Notes: generated by a model from the letters alone, not told the origin. Shown: positions 25,965 through 35,614, counted from the stretch's first letter. The stretch: DNA of 64,000 nt from Curtobacterium flaccumfaciens pv. betae (GCF_026241855.1 NZ_JAPJDC010000001.1:558001-622000), one strand, 5' to 3'. Translations and numbers: made by a program.

Positions 25965-26972
25965 GTGAACCGTTCTCCCTTGCGTCTCCGACGCGTGCTC
26001 GCCGCAGCCGGCGCCGTCGTCGCAGCGTCCCTCGTCCTCGCCGGATGCGCGTCCGGCTCCGGCTCCTCGACCGACTCGGCGTCGTCGGGGTCGTCCGACG
26101 CCGCGTTCCCGGTCTCGATCACGACCGGCCTCGGCACCACCACCATCGAGTCGGCGCCGAAGCGCGTCGTCGCGCTCGGGTGGGGCGACGCCGAGACCGC
26201 GCTCGAGCTCGGTGTCCAGCCGGTCGGTGCGAGCGACTGGCTCGCCTTCGGCGGCGACGGTGTCGGTCCGTGGCTCAAGGGTGCGTACGACAAGTCGCCG
26301 AAGATCATCCAGACGCTCGAGCCGAGCTACGAGGACATCCTCAAGCTCAACCCCGACGTCATCCTCGACGTGAAGTCCTCGGGTGACAAGGAGCGGTACG
26401 ACAAGCTGTCCGCGATCGCGCCGACCGTGGCGATCCCCAAGGGCGGCGCGAACTACCTCGCCTCGACCGAGCAGCAGACGACCATGATCGCGAAGGCGCT
26501 CGGCAAGGAGTCCGAGGGCAAGAAGCTGCTCTCCGGCCTCGACGACGCCTACGCCGCAGCACGCAAGGCGCACCCGGACTTCGAGGGCAAGACCGCCGTC
26601 GTCGGTGCCTACAGCTCCGAGGGCTTCGGGGCGTACGCCTCCACCGACAGCCGTTCGACCTTCATGCGGAACCTGGGCTTCGAGATCCCGAAGGCCATCG
26701 ACGAGCAGGCCGGCAAGGAGTTCTCCGTGCACCTGTCCGACGAGAACCTCGACCTGCTCGACGCCGACCTGACGCTGATCCTGCCGATCTACGTCGACGC
26801 GTCAGAGGCCTCGTCGAACAAGCTGTTCCAGAAGGTGCCGTCGGTCGAGGCCGGGCACGCGATCGTCTTCGACGACAAGGACGTGTCGTCGGCGTTCTCG
26901 ATGGGCACCACGGCCGCGATCGAGTGGGCGCTCGACAAGCTGCCGGCGCAGTTCGAGGAGAAGCTCGGCTAG
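25965..26972 (+). CDS. Iron-siderophore ABC transporter substrate-binding lipoprotein
   Basis: A 335-residue lipoprotein that captures ferric siderophores outside the cell. Residues 1-27 are a lipoprotein signal ending in LVLAGC, with C28 as the lipidated residue, followed by a Ser-rich linker. The FecB/FhuD-type two-lobe domain starts near residue 48 (ESAPKRVVALGWGDAETALEL). LEPSYEDILKLNPDVILD and the long linking helix (TTMIAKALGKESEGKKLL) are typical. The start is GTG 25965; there is no SD, and the DtxR box touches the start codon. No permease or ATPase gene follows; the transcript ends at the palindrome at 27017, so partners are elsewhere. Confidence 0.92.
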   Translation: MNRSPLRLRRVLAAAGAVVAASLVLAGCASGSGSSTDSASSGSSDAAFPVSITTGLGTTTIESAPKRVVALGWGDAETALELGVQPVGASDWLAFGGDGVGPWLKGAYDKSPKIIQTLEPSYEDILKLNPDVILDVKSSGDKERYDKLSAIAPTVAIPKGGANYLASTEQQTTMIAKALGKESEGKKLLSGLDDAYAAARKAHPDFEGKTAVVGAYSSEGFGAYASTDSRSTFMRNLGFEIPKAIDEQAGKEFSVHLSDENLDLLDADLTLILPIYVDASEASSNKLFQKVPSVEAGHAIVFDDKDVSSAFSMGTTAAIEWALDKLPAQFEEKLG

Positions 26973-27016
26973 GGCTGGTCGTCGTCGCTGCTGCCCGGTT
27001 CCGCTGGTCAGTACCA

Positions 27017-27065
27017 CGAAAGCGACAGGGTGCCTCCGATGTCCGGTGGCACCCTGTCGCTTTCG
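27017..27065. terminator. 18-bp palindrome between convergent genes
   Basis: CGAAAGCGACAGGGTGCC (27017-27034) pairs perfectly with 27048-27065 around a 13-nt loop. It lies between the siderophore-binding gene (+) and the DUF1304 gene (-) and probably terminates both. Confidence 0.8.
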
Positions 27066-27089
27066 CAGTTCGGGGGAGGGGAAGCGGGG

Positions 27090-27494
27090 CTAGACGCCGA
27101 TGGTGGAGCCCAGCAGCGCGAAGAGCAGCGCGATCAGGGGGAGCGTGCCCTGCTTGAACGCGGAGTTGACGTACTTGCGACCCGAGCCGAGCAGGATCAC
27201 CGCGGCACCGAGCATGCTCGCCGTCGAGAACACCACGAGGGTCCAGCCGCTCACGGTGTTGCCGGCCAGCACGAGCACGACGCCGAGGATCGCCCCGATC
27301 GCCAGGAACAGGTTGTAGAAGCCCTGGTTGAAGGCGAGCGAGCGGGTCGCCACGGCTTCGGTCTCGGAAGCGATGCCGAAGATCCGGCGCGCTTGCGGAC
27401 TGGTCCAGATGACCGATTCGAGGAAGAAGATGTACACGTGGATGAGGCCCGCGAGGACCGCACAGACACCCGAGATCACCAGCAGGACCGACAT
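27090..27494 (-). CDS. DUF1304 family membrane protein
   Basis: A 134-residue protein with four predicted membrane helices (about residues 5-27, 53-72, 80-100 and 113-132). IHVYIFFLESVIWTSP and FNQGFYNLFLAIGA are the conserved DUF1304 segments, with Glu, Gln and Asn residues placed in membranes. The function of the family is unknown. ATG 27494 is chosen although the frame is open upstream, because the family begins with this first helix. GAGAAT lies 6 nt upstream, consistent with a leaderless transcript diverging from the chorismate mutase gene. Confidence 0.88.
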   Translation of the reverse strand: MSVLLVISGVCAVLAGLIHVYIFFLESVIWTSPQARRIFGIASETEAVATRSLAFNQGFYNLFLAIGAILGVVLVLAGNTVSGWTLVVFSTASMLGAAVILLGSGRKYVNSAFKQGTLPLIALLFALLGSTIGV

Positions 27495-27500
27495 GTGCAC

Positions 27501-27506
27501 ATTCTC
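27501..27506 (-). promoter_or_regulatory. -10-like element (GAGAAT) for DUF1304 gene
   Basis: On the minus strand GAGAAT ends 6 nt before ATG 27494. No SD is present. Confidence 0.5.
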
Positions 27507-27542
27507 GCAGCAGCGGGCCGGGTTCCGCTGCACGTCCGCCAG

Positions 27543-27548
27543 TAGGCT
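27543..27548 (+). promoter_or_regulatory. -10 element (TAGGCT) for chorismate mutase gene
   Basis: TAGGCT ends 6 nt before ATG 27555, again the leaderless layout. Confidence 0.6.
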
Positions 27549-27554
27549 CGGACC

Positions 27555-27878
27555 ATGAACGACGACGTCACCCCGACCGAGGCCGACGCGAGCGCCGTCG
27601 CCGAACTGCGGAGCATCCGGCAGAGCATCGACAACATCGACGCCGCCGTGATCCACATGCTCGCGGAGCGTTTCAAGTACACGCAGCGCGTGGGGCACCT
27701 GAAGGCCGAGTCGGGCATGCCGGCCGCCGATCCGGACCGCGAACGGATCCAGGTCGCACGGCTCCGGTCGCTCGCCGCCGACTCCCACCTCGACCCCGCC
27801 TTCGCCGAGAAGTTCCTCAACTTCATCGTCGCCGAGGTCATCCACCACCACGAGCGCATCGCGGGCCGCGACGAATGA
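27555..27878 (+). CDS. Chorismate mutase (AroQ class)
   Basis: A 107-residue all-helical AroQ-type enzyme that converts chorismate to prephenate for phenylalanine and tyrosine synthesis. LRSIRQSIDNIDAAVIHMLA is helix 1 with the active-site Arg. ERFKYTQRVGHLKAESGMP carries the next conserved Arg/Lys, and the last helix ends with FIVAEVIHHHE. There is no signal peptide, so it is cytoplasmic. In actinobacteria, short enzymes of this kind often need DAHP synthase as an activating partner; that partner is not in the window. Its TGA overlaps the next start (ATGA). Confidence 0.92.
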   Translation: MNDDVTPTEADASAVAELRSIRQSIDNIDAAVIHMLAERFKYTQRVGHLKAESGMPAADPDRERIQVARLRSLAADSHLDPAFAEKFLNFIVAEVIHHHERIAGRDE

Positions 27879-28963
27879 GCGCCGAGCTGCCGTCGCTGCT
27901 CATCGGGTCGTACACGGCGACCGGCGGCGGGAACGCCACGGGCATCTCGCTGGTCGACGCCGGACCGGTCGGAGCCGTTCCGGCACCCCGGACCGTCGCG
28001 GTGCTCGACGACCCCTCGTTCCTGGCGGTCTCGGGTGACCGGGTCTACGCGGTCTCCGAGACGAACGACGGCGCCGTGTCGGCCTTCCGGCTGCAGGGCG
28101 GCGCACTCGAGCACCTCTGGGACGCCCCCGCCGGCGGAGACGCCCCGTGCCACGTGCGGGTGGACCCCTCGGGCGCGCTGGTCGTCACGAACTACGTCTC
28201 CGGCACGGTCACGGCGATCTCCCTCGCCCCGGCCGAGTCGTACGCCGCCTCGGTGACCGCCAGCGACGGCGTGGTGCTGCACGGGGACGCCGACCAGCGC
28301 TCCGTGCCGACCGAGGCCGTCGCGGTCGCCGTGCTGCCCGATGCCACGGGTCCTGACGACGACCGCCAGGACGCCCCGCACGCCCACCAGTCGATCGCGA
28401 CCCCGGACGGCACGGTGCTCGTCGCCGACCTCGGCGGCGATGCCCTGCACGAGTTCCGCATCACGGTGTCGGCCGACGGGGTCCCCGCGATCGAGGCGCT
28501 CCGCGTGCACCACGTGACACCCGGCGCCGGCCCGAGGCACATGGCCTGGATCGACGGTGACCTGCTCGTCGCCGGCGAACTCGACGGGCGTGTGCACCGC
28601 CTGCGCCGCGACGACTCCGGGTCGTTCCTGACGATCGCTGCCGTGCCCACGTTCGACGGTGCCGTGGGGGAGTCGCTGCTCAGCCACATCGAGGTCGACG
28701 AGGCCGGCCGCGCGTACGTGGCGGTGCGCGGGCGCGACCTGCTCGTGGTGCTCGACGCACGTGACGGCGGGCTCGCCGTCGTCGGGTCGGTGCCCTGCGG
28801 TGGGGTCTGGCCGCGGCACTTCGCGCGGGTGCCCGGGTTCGTCCTGGTGGCGAACCAGATGTCCGACGCCGTCGCCGTCCTGCCGCTCGACGCCGAGGGC
28901 ATGCCCGGCGAAGCCGTCGCGCAGATCCCGGTCGGCACCCCGACCTGCGTCGTCCCGCTCTGA
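27875..28963 (+). CDS. Lactonase family protein (6-phosphogluconolactonase-like beta-propeller)
   Basis: A 362-residue seven-bladed beta-propeller of the lactonase/Pgl family. LLIGSYTATGGGNATGISL at the N-terminus, DPSFLAVSGDRVYAVSE, CHVRVDPSGALVVTNYVSGTV, AHQSIATPDGTVLVADLGGD, GPRHMAW and the closing HFARVPGFVLVANQMSD are the repeated blade motifs. Biochemically known members hydrolyse 6-phosphogluconolactone; others act on different lactones, so the substrate is not certain. ATG 27875 overlaps the chorismate mutase stop by 4 bp, so the two share an operon without an obvious pathway link. Confidence 0.87.
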   Translation: MSAELPSLLIGSYTATGGGNATGISLVDAGPVGAVPAPRTVAVLDDPSFLAVSGDRVYAVSETNDGAVSAFRLQGGALEHLWDAPAGGDAPCHVRVDPSGALVVTNYVSGTVTAISLAPAESYAASVTASDGVVLHGDADQRSVPTEAVAVAVLPDATGPDDDRQDAPHAHQSIATPDGTVLVADLGGDALHEFRITVSADGVPAIEALRVHHVTPGAGPRHMAWIDGDLLVAGELDGRVHRLRRDDSGSFLTIAAVPTFDGAVGESLLSHIEVDEAGRAYVAVRGRDLLVVLDARDGGLAVVGSVPCGGVWPRHFARVPGFVLVANQMSDAVAVLPLDAEGMPGEAVAQIPVGTPTCVVPL

Positions 28964-28990
28964 CGCCGGCGTGTTCGGAGCCGCAGCCGG

Positions 28991-29911
28991 CTAGAACTCG
29001 ATCAGGTTCTCGAACGGGCGACCCTCGGCCAGGGCGGCGACCTGCTTGCGCATCAGTTCGATCGACCGCGGCACGCTCAGGTCGGTGTTGCCGCCGACAT
29101 GCGGGGTCAGCACGGTGTTCGGCGTCGTCCAGAGCGGGTGTCCGGCGGGCAGGGGCTCCGGGTCGGTGACGTCGAGGGCCGCGAACAGCCGCTCCGACCG
29201 CAGCTCGGCGACCAGGGCGTCCGTGTCGACGACCTTGCCGCGCGCCACGTTCACCACGAGGGCGCCGTCCGGCAGTGCCGCGAGCAGCTCCGCGTCGACC
29301 AGGCGTTCGGTCTCGGCGGTGAGCGGCGCGATGAGCACGAGCACGTCGGTCGTCGGGGCGAGCTCGGGCAGCTCGCCGAACGCGTGCACGTGCCGGCCGT
29401 CCTGCTCGCGAGCGGTCCGGGCGACCGCCGTCACCTCGGTGCGGAACGCCTCGAACCGGGTGGCGATCGCGGACCCGATCGCCCCGTAGCCGACGACGGT
29501 CACCCGGCGGTCGGCGAGCGATCGGGTCTCGCGGGCGTCCCAGACGCCGTTGGCACGGTCGACCTGGAACGCCGAGATCTCACGGAGCGACGTCAGCGCG
29601 AGGCCGACCGCGAGCTCGGCGGTCTCGTCGTCGTGGATGCCGCGACCGTTCGCCAGCTGCGCGTGGCCGGGCACGTGCGGGACGGCGTGCTCGTACCCGG
29701 CGCTCGGCAGCTGCAGCAGCTGGAGCTCGGGCAGGTCGTGCACGAACTGCCAGCGGTGCCGCCCCTCGAAGTAGAACGGCAGGAACGTGATCGCGACGTC
29801 GTCCGGGCGACCGTACGGCGACTCGACGTCCCAGACGTCCAGCTCGATGCCGTCCGGCACGGGGCCGAACCGGTCGACGAGCTCGGCGAAGGGCAGGGTG
29901 ACGATCGGCAT
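28991..29911 (-). CDS. D-isomer-specific 2-hydroxyacid dehydrogenase family protein
   Basis: A 306-residue NAD(P)-dependent oxidoreductase. The Rossmann loop is VTVVGYGAIGSAIATRFEAF near residue 140. VARGKVVDTDALVAEL contains the conserved Arg, DVTDPEPLPAGHPLW holds the catalytic Glu region, and TPHVGG has the catalytic His. The N-terminal catalytic part (LLQLPSAGYEHAVPHVPGH) is family-like. ATG 29911 is preferred; the frame continues upstream but without support. The substrate cannot be predicted; glyoxylate/hydroxypyruvate-type or phosphoglycerate-like activities are possible. It lies directly downstream of purL on the same strand (13 bp) and may be the last gene of that operon. Confidence 0.87.
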   Translation of the reverse strand: MPIVTLPFAELVDRFGPVPDGIELDVWDVESPYGRPDDVAITFLPFYFEGRHRWQFVHDLPELQLLQLPSAGYEHAVPHVPGHAQLANGRGIHDDETAELAVGLALTSLREISAFQVDRANGVWDARETRSLADRRVTVVGYGAIGSAIATRFEAFRTEVTAVARTAREQDGRHVHAFGELPELAPTTDVLVLIAPLTAETERLVDAELLAALPDGALVVNVARGKVVDTDALVAELRSERLFAALDVTDPEPLPAGHPLWTTPNTVLTPHVGGNTDLSVPRSIELMRKQVAALAEGRPFENLIEF

Positions 29912-29924
29912 CCGCGACCCGGGC

Positions 29925-32327
29925 CTAGGCGTCGGTGCGCGGCGAGAAGGCACCGTCGGAGTCGAGCGGCCCGCGGCCGACGTACCCCTCGGTGACGTCC
30001 TCGACGATCACGTCGCCGAAGCGGGCCGGCAGCGTCGCGGCGTGGGTGCCGCGCAGTTCGTCGACCGTGGCCTCGAACGCGCCCTGGACCTCGAGCGTGC
30101 TCGACGTCGCGTCGGTCACGCCGATGCGCAGCACCGGGAAGCCCCGGCCGTCGCACATGCCCTGGAACCGCACGTCGTCCTCGCGGCGGACGGTCACGAT
30201 GACGCGACCGGTCGACTCGGAGAACAGGGCCGTCGCGGTGTCGATGCCGTCGCGGGTCTCGAGCTCGTCGAGGACCACGCGGGCGCCGATGCCGAAGCGG
30301 AGCACGGACTCGGCGAGCGACTGGCCGAGGCCGCCGTCCGCCAGGTCGTGCGCGCTGGTGAGCAGCTGCTCGCCGGACGCCGCGTACAGCAGCTCGGCGA
30401 GGGCCTTCTCGCGCTCGAGGTCGACCGCCGGCGGACGCCCGCCCAGGTGTCCGTGCACGGTGCCGGCCCACGCGGAACCGTCGAGTTCGAGGCTCGTGGT
30501 GCCGAGCAGGTAGATGTTGTGGCCGTCGTCCTGCCACCCCGACGGCACGCGCTTGGCGACGTCGTCGATGATGCCGAGCACGCCGACAACGGGCGTCGGG
30601 TGGATGGGGGTCGAGCCGGTCTGGTTGTAGAACGACACGTTGCCGCCGGTGACCGGGATGCCGAGCTCCATGCAGCCGTCGGCCAGCCCCTCGACCGCCT
30701 CGGAGAACTGCCACATGACCTCGGGGTTCTCGGGGGAGCCGAAGTTCAGGCAGTCGGTGACGGCGGCGGGGACGGCACCGGTGACGGCGACGTTGCGGTA
30801 GGCCTCGGCCAGGGCCAGGCGTGCACCCTGCTTCGGGTCGAGCTGGCAGTAGCGGCCGTTCGCGTCGGTGGCGATGGCGACACCGAGCCCCGTCTCCTCG
30901 TCGACGCGGATCATGCCGCCGTCGTCGGGGAAGGACAGTGCGGTGTTGCCGAGCACGTAGGTGTCGTACTGGTTCGTGACCCAGTTCTTCGACGCCAGGT
31001 TCGGCGAACCGAGCAGGCTGAGGAACTGTGCCTTCAGCGCGGGGCCGTCGGCGGGTCGGTCGAGCGAGGCGGCGGTGTCGGCCTGCAGCGCGTCGATCCA
31101 GGTCGGGTAGGCGACCGGGCGGTCGTAGACCGGGCCGTCGACGGCGACGGTGCGCGGGTCGACGTTCACGATCTCCTGGCCCTGCCAGTCGATGACGAGT
31201 CGGCCGGTGCCGGTGACCTCGCCCAGCACGCTGGTCTCGACCTCCCACTTGCCGACGACGCTCAGGAACTCGTCGAGCTTGTCGGGGCGGACGACCGCCA
31301 TCATGCGCTCCTGGCTCTCCGACATCAGGATCTCTTCGGCGGTGAGCGTCGGGTCGCGGAGCAGGACGTCGTCGAGCGAGATGTGCATGCCGCCGTCGCC
31401 GTTGCTCGCGAGCTCCGAGGTGGCGCAGGAGATGCCCGCGGCGCCGAGGTCCTGGATGCCCTCGACCAGGTCCTTCTGGAACAGCTCGAGGCAGCACTCG
31501 ATCAGGACCTTCTCGGCGAAGGGGTCGCCGACCTGCACGGCCGGACGCTTGGTCGGGCCACCCTCGGTGAAGGTGTCGGACGCCAGGATCGACGCGCCGC
31601 CGATGCCGTCGCCACCGGTGCGGGCACCGAACAGGACGACCTTGTTGCCGGCACCGGACGCGTTCGCCAGGTGCAGGTCCTCGTGGCGGAGCACGCCGAC
31701 CGCGAGGGCGTTGACCAGCGGGTTGCCCTGGTACACCGGGTCGAAGTAGGTCTCGCCGCCGATGTTCGGCAGGCCGAGGCAGTTGCCGTAGAACGAGATG
31801 CCACCGACGACGCCGTGCACGACGCGTGCGGTGTCCTCGTGGTCGATCGCACCGAAGCGGAGCTGGTCCATCACGGCGACGGGGCGGGCGCCCATCGAGA
31901 TGATGTCGCGGACGATGCCGCCGACACCGGTGGCTGCGCCCTGGTACGGCTCGACGTAGGACGGGTGGTTGTGCGACTCGACCTTGAAGGTCACCGCCCA
32001 GCCGTTGCCGACGTCGACGACACCGGCGTTCTCGCCCATGCCGACCATCAGGTTCTTCGTCATCTCCGGCGTGACCTTCTTGCCGAACTGACGGAGGTAG
32101 TTCTTCGAGGACTTGTAGGAGCAGTGCTCGCTCCACATCACCGAGTACATCGCCAGCTCACCCGAGGTGGGGCGGCGGCCGAGGATCTCCTTGATGCGGG
32201 CGTACTCGTCCGGCTTCAGGCCCAGCGCGTCGTACGGCTGCTCCTTGTCGGGGGTGGCTGCCGCGTCCTGCACGGTGTCGGGCTTCGGGCGAACGGGTGT
32301 CGTCACGGTGTCGTTGTTCCCTGTCAC
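29925..32327 (-). CDS. purL: Phosphoribosylformylglycinamidine synthase subunit PurL
   Basis: An 800-residue large subunit of FGAM synthase, which turns FGAR, ATP and glutamine-derived ammonia into FGAM (step 4 of purine synthesis). It is the small-type PurL that works with separate PurQ and Pur[18 protein letters not shown] near the N-terminus, [33 protein letters not shown] and the nucleotide-binding segment [16 protein letters not shown] are all conserved. GTG 32327 gives a GTGA overlap with the purQ stop, the coupling used all over this genome; GTG 32306, preceded by AGGGAA, is an alternative seven codons shorter. Confidence 0.95.
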   Translation of the reverse strand: MTGNNDTVTTPVRPKPDTVQDAAATPDKEQPYDALGLKPDEYARIKEILGRRPTSGELAMYSVMWSEHCSYKSSKNYLRQFGKKVTPEMTKNLMVGMGENAGVVDVGNGWAVTFKVESHNHPSYVEPYQGAATGVGGIVRDIISMGARPVAVMDQLRFGAIDHEDTARVVHGVVGGISFYGNCLGLPNIGGETYFDPVYQGNPLVNALAVGVLRHEDLHLANASGAGNKVVLFGARTGGDGIGGASILASDTFTEGGPTKRPAVQVGDPFAEKVLIECCLELFQKDLVEGIQDLGAAGISCATSELASNGDGGMHISLDDVLLRDPTLTAEEILMSESQERMMAVVRPDKLDEFLSVVGKWEVETSVLGEVTGTGRLVIDWQGQEIVNVDPRTVAVDGPVYDRPVAYPTWIDALQADTAASLDRPADGPALKAQFLSLLGSPNLASKNWVTNQYDTYVLGNTALSFPDDGGMIRVDEETGLGVAIATDANGRYCQLDPKQGARLALAEAYRNVAVTGAVPAAVTDCLNFGSPENPEVMWQFSEAVEGLADGCMELGIPVTGGNVSFYNQTGSTPIHPTPVVGVLGIIDDVAKRVPSGWQDDGHNIYLLGTTSLELDGSAWAGTVHGHLGGRPPAVDLEREKALAELLYAASGEQLLTSAHDLADGGLGQSLAESVLRFGIGARVVLDELETRDGIDTATALFSESTGRVIVTVRREDDVRFQGMCDGRGFPVLRIGVTDATSSTLEVQGAFEATVDELRGTHAATLPARFGDVIVEDVTEGYVGRGPLDSDGAFSPRTDA

Positions 32328-33028
32328 TTGACGAGCGCGTGCTCGATCACGGAGGTGAAGAAGGTCAGGCCGTCGGTGCCCGAGGCCATCGCAGCGGGGG
32401 TGTCCGGGCCGAAGCCGGCCTCGGTCGCGTGCTCGGGGTGCGGCATCAGGCCGACGACGTTGCCGCGCTCGTTCGAGACGCCGGCGATGTCGTCGATGGA
32501 GCCGTTCGGGTTCACGCCGACGTAGCGGAACACGACCTGGCCGTTGTCCTCGATGCGCTTGATGGTGTCGGCGTCCGCGACGAAGCGGCCGTCGGCGTTC
32601 TTCAGCGGGATGGTGATCTCCTGCTGGGCGCTGAAGCCGGAGGTCCAGGCGGTCGCGGTGGTCTCGACGCGGAGCTTCTGGTCGCGGCGGATGAACTGCT
32701 GGTGCGCGTTGCGGGTGTGCGCGCCGGGGACCAGACGGGCCTCGGCCAGCATCTGGAAACCGTTGCAGATGCCGAGCACGGGCATGCCCTTGCCGGCGGC
32801 GTCGATGACCTCGGCCATGATCGGGGCCTTCGCGGCGATCGCGCCGGCACGCAGGTAGTCGCCGTACGAGAACCCACCGGGCAGCACGATGGCGTCGACG
32901 CCCTGCAGGTCGTGGTCGCCGTGCCACAGGGCGACGGGGTCGGCGCCGGCGAGACGGACGGCGCGCTGGGCGTCGCGGTCGTCGAGCGAGCCGGGGAACG
33001 TGATGACGCCGATGCGCATCCGGGTCAC
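32324..33028 (-). CDS. purQ: Phosphoribosylformylglycinamidine synthase subunit PurQ (glutaminase)
   Basis: A 234-residue class I glutamine amidotransferase that supplies ammonia to Pur[16 protein letters not shown] is the family start, [18 protein letters not shown] the conserved core, and VLGICNGFQ holds the nucleophilic Cys near residue 94. The His/Glu pair is in MPHPEHATE near the C-terminus. GTG 33028 overlaps the purS stop as GTGA; ATG 33019, three codons later, gives the common MRIGVITF start and is a real alternative. Confidence 0.95.
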   Translation of the reverse strand: MTRMRIGVITFPGSLDDRDAQRAVRLAGADPVALWHGDHDLQGVDAIVLPGGFSYGDYLRAGAIAAKAPIMAEVIDAAGKGMPVLGICNGFQMLAEARLVPGAHTRNAHQQFIRRDQKLRVETTATAWTSGFSAQQEITIPLKNADGRFVADADTIKRIEDNGQVVFRYVGVNPNGSIDDIAGVSNERGNVVGLMPHPEHATEAGFGPDTPAAMASGTDGLTFFTSVIEHALVK

Positions 33029-33276
33029 TGGCCTTCGACGGTCACGGACACGACGTCCTCGATGACCGCGTTCGAGAAGACGTCGGCCGCGATGTCACGG
33101 ACCTCGGCGAGCTTGGCGTCGTCGACGGGGCCGTCGACGGTCACCTCGAAGCGCTTGCCGATGCGGACGTTGGTCAGGTCGGCCTTGCCGAGGCGGGCCA
33201 GGGCATTGCCCACGGCCTTCCCCTGGGGGTCGAGGATCTCGGCCTTGGGCATGACCTCGACGACGATCGTTGGCAC
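33025..33276 (-). CDS. purS: Phosphoribosylformylglycinamidine synthase subunit PurS
   Basis: An 83-residue small subunit that holds PurL and PurQ together and helps ammonia transfer. [20 protein letters not shown] and RIGKRFEV are the family motifs. The start is GTG 33276 with GGAGAG upstream. It is the first gene of the purS-purQ-purL operon on the minus strand, diverging from the padR gene. I saw no purine riboswitch or PurR-like box in the 178 bp upstream. Confidence 0.95.
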   Translation of the reverse strand: MPTIVVEVMPKAEILDPQGKAVGNALARLGKADLTNVRIGKRFEVTVDGPVDDAKLAEVRDIAADVFSNAVIEDVVSVTVEGQ

Positions 33277-33381
33277 GTGTTCTCTCCAGCACTTCAGGGG
33301 TGGGGGGACGCGACCAGTCTACGGGGCGCGCGCGACACGCCGGGACGGCCCCGGGCCTCCAGGCGGGCCCTTGCTGTGCGT

Positions 33382-33410
33382 TTGCTCACGTCTGTTCCAA
33401 CGCGTATATT
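33382..33410 (+). promoter_or_regulatory. Sigma-70-type promoter of the padR-MFS operon
   Basis: TTGCTC (33382-33387) and TATATT (33405-33410) are separated by 17 bp. TTCCAA occurs twice, at 33395 and 33409, 14 bp apart and flanking the -10; this could be the operator of the PadR protein itself. The -10 is AT-rich in an otherwise GC-rich region. Confidence 0.65.
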
Positions 33411-33454
33411 CCAAGCCGAATAGTCAACAACGAACAAGCGGACTGGAGGCACGT

Positions 33455-34063
33455 GTGCCGTCGCTCACGCCACTCGCGTTCGCCGCGCTCGGGCTCCTGG
33501 CCGAGGGGCCGACGCATCCCTACGAAATGTTCCAGACGATGACGCACCGCCGGGACGGCCGGAACGTCAAGGTCCGGCCCGGCACCCTGTACCACCAGGT
33601 CGGCCGCCTGGTGGAGCTCGGCCTCGCCGAGGTCGTGGGGACCGACCGGGCGGGCAACCGTCCGGAACGCACCACCTACGCCATCACGGACGACGGGTGG
33701 ACGGCCCTGCACGACGGGCTCGTCCGGCTGATCGCCGAACCGGCCGAGGAGTACCCCGTCTTCCACCTGGCCGTAGCCGAGATCGAGAACCTGTCGGTCG
33801 ACGAGGCCGAGTCCGCGCTCCGGGCACGGGCCGTCGCACTCCGGGCCCAGCGCGACGAGGCGGACGAGATCCTCGGGGTCGTCCGTGCGAAGGACCTGCC
33901 CGAGCGGTACTGGCTCGACGTGTCGTACGTGCGTGCCATGCTCACGACGCAGATCGAGTGGCTCGCCGCCACGGCCGACCGGATCGCCGCCGGCCACATC
34001 TCCTGGGACGCCTCCGTCGCGTCCGCAGACACCACCACGAACAGCAAGGAAACCACTCGATGA
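33455..34063 (+). CDS. PadR family transcriptional regulator
   Basis: A 202-residue regulator. The winged helix is at residues 5-85 (LTPLAFAALGLLAEGPTHPY, then GTLYHQVGRLVELGLAEVV and RTTYAITDDGWTAL), and the rest is the long-helix dimerisation part of the larger PadR subfamily. GTG 33455 is chosen for the strong SD GGAGG and the good promoter at 33382; a longer open frame upstream has no support. Its stop overlaps the MFS gene by 4 bp, so the regulator most likely controls its own operon and the exporter, responding to a drug-like or phenolic compound exported by it. Confidence 0.9.
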   Translation: MPSLTPLAFAALGLLAEGPTHPYEMFQTMTHRRDGRNVKVRPGTLYHQVGRLVELGLAEVVGTDRAGNRPERTTYAITDDGWTALHDGLVRLIAEPAEEYPVFHLAVAEIENLSVDEAESALRARAVALRAQRDEADEILGVVRAKDLPERYWLDVSYVRAMLTTQIEWLAATADRIAAGHISWDASVASADTTTNSKETTR

Positions 34064-35604
34064 CCACCGTCACGCCTCCGCGGACGACCGAGAAGAAGCC
34101 GTGGCCTGCCCTGTGGGCACTCGTCGTCGGGTTCTTCATGATCCTCGTCGACTCGACCATCGTGTCGGTCGCCACCCCCACCATCGCCCAGAAGCTCGAC
34201 GCGGACATCAACTCCGTGATCTGGGTGACGAGCGCCTACCTGCTCGCCTACGCCGTGCCGCTGCTCATCACCGGCCGGCTCGGCGACCGCTTCGGCCCGA
34301 AGGTCATGTACCAGATCGGCCTCGTGGTCTTCACGCTCGCCAGCCTGTGGTGCGGCCTGGCCGGCTCGATCGAGGTGCTGATCGTCGCCCGCGTCGTGCA
34401 GGGCCTCGGCGCCGCGATGATGAGCCCGCAGACCATGTCGGTCATCACGCGCATCTTCCCGCCGCAGAACCGCGGCGCGGCCATGGGCCTCTGGGGCGCC
34501 GTCGCCGGTGTCGCGTCGCTCGTCGGCCCGATCGTGGGCGGCCTGCTCGTCGACGGCTTCGGCTGGGAGTGGATCTTCTTCGTGAACGTCCCCGTCGGTG
34601 TCGTGGCGTTCGTGCTCGCGCAGCGCTTCGTGCCGTCGTTCGAGCGTCACGGACACCGCTTCGACTACCTCGGCATCTTCCTGTCGGCAGCGGGCCTGTT
34701 CCTGCTCGTCTTCGGCATCCAGGAAGGCGAGACCTACGACTGGGGCGTCATCGCCGGCCCGATCTCGGTGTGGTCGCTCATCATCGTCGGCCTCGTGGTG
34801 CTCGCCGGCTTCGTCGTCTGGCAGGGCGTGCAGAAGGGCGAGCCGCTGCTGCCGCTCGGCCTGTTCAAGGACCGCAACTTCACGCTGGCCAACGTCGCCA
34901 TCACCGCCGTCGGTGTCGCGATCGCCTCGTTCGCGCTGCCGATCATGCTGTGGGCCCAGGACGTCCTGCGCTTCTCGCCGACCCAGGCCGCACTGCTCCT
35001 CGTGCCGCAGGCCGTGCTGTCCGCCGCACTCGCGCCGATCGTCGGCAAGAACCTGAACCGCTGGAACCCGCGCTGGGTCGCCTCGTTCGGGCTCGCCTGC
35101 TTCTCGGTCGGCCTGTTCTGGTTCGGCGCCCTGCTGTCGAGCGGTGCCGAGTGGGGCTGGGTGCTCCTGCCGAGCGCGCTCCTCGGCCTCGCCAACGCCT
35201 GCATGTGGGGACCGCTGTCCGTCTCGGCGACGCGCAACCTGCCGCCGAAGCTGGCCGGTGCCGGCTCGGGTGTCTACAACACCACGCGCCAGATCGGTGC
35301 GGTGCTCGGTTCCGCCGGCATCGCCGCCCTGATGGAGGCCCGGATCACCGCGAACTTCCCGGCGTCGTCCGGTGGGGCCGCGGCCGGTGGCGCGGAGCAG
35401 CAGGTCGGCGCACTGCCGGGCTTCCTGCTCGAGCCGTTCTCCAAGGCCATGGGTGAGTCGCTCTACCTGCCGGCGATCGTGCTCATCGTGGCCATCGTCG
35501 CGGCGCTGTTCCTGGCGAAGCCGAAGCAGACCGTCGCCTGGCAGCAGACCGGCTCGGTCACCACGCAGCCCGACGCCGAGCCCGCGGGGGCCCCGTCGAA
35601 GTAG
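34060..35604 (+). CDS. MFS drug exporter, DHA2 (14-TM) family
   Basis: A 514-residue proton-driven exporter of the EmrB/QacA type with 14 predicted membrane helices. VDSTIVSVATPTIAQKLDA near residue 28 is the DHA2 helix-1 motif with its acidic residue. GRLGDRFGPK is motif A, and AGVASLVGPIVGGLLVDG is motif C of antiporters. The last loop (GGAAAGGAEQQ) is extracytoplasmic. ATG 34060 overlaps the padR stop (ATGA), with AAGGAAA as SD. The substrate is unknown. The transcript probably ends at the large palindrome at 35615. Confidence 0.93.
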   Translation: MTTVTPPRTTEKKPWPALWALVVGFFMILVDSTIVSVATPTIAQKLDADINSVIWVTSAYLLAYAVPLLITGRLGDRFGPKVMYQIGLVVFTLASLWCGLAGSIEVLIVARVVQGLGAAMMSPQTMSVITRIFPPQNRGAAMGLWGAVAGVASLVGPIVGGLLVDGFGWEWIFFVNVPVGVVAFVLAQRFVPSFERHGHRFDYLGIFLSAAGLFLLVFGIQEGETYDWGVIAGPISVWSLIIVGLVVLAGFVVWQGVQKGEPLLPLGLFKDRNFTLANVAITAVGVAIASFALPIMLWAQDVLRFSPTQAALLLVPQAVLSAALAPIVGKNLNRWNPRWVASFGLACFSVGLFWFGALLSSGAEWGWVLLPSALLGLANACMWGPLSVSATRNLPPKLAGAGSGVYNTTRQIGAVLGSAGIAALMEARITANFPASSGGAAAGGAEQQVGALPGFLLEPFSKAMGESLYLPAIVLIVAIVAALFLAKPKQTVAWQQTGSVTTQPDAEPAGAPSK

Positions 35605-35614
35605 GGCACGAGCG

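Noticed and set aside
29593..32525. Long frames on both strands overlapping purL (847 and 912 codons)
   Set aside because: They are shadows of purL in other frames, with Arg-rich or Glu/Val-rich text and no domain.
33277..33454. Purine riboswitch or PurR-like box before purS
   Set aside because: No conserved purine riboswitch core or long palindrome was found in the minus-strand leader; the recognisable signals belong to the padR promoter.
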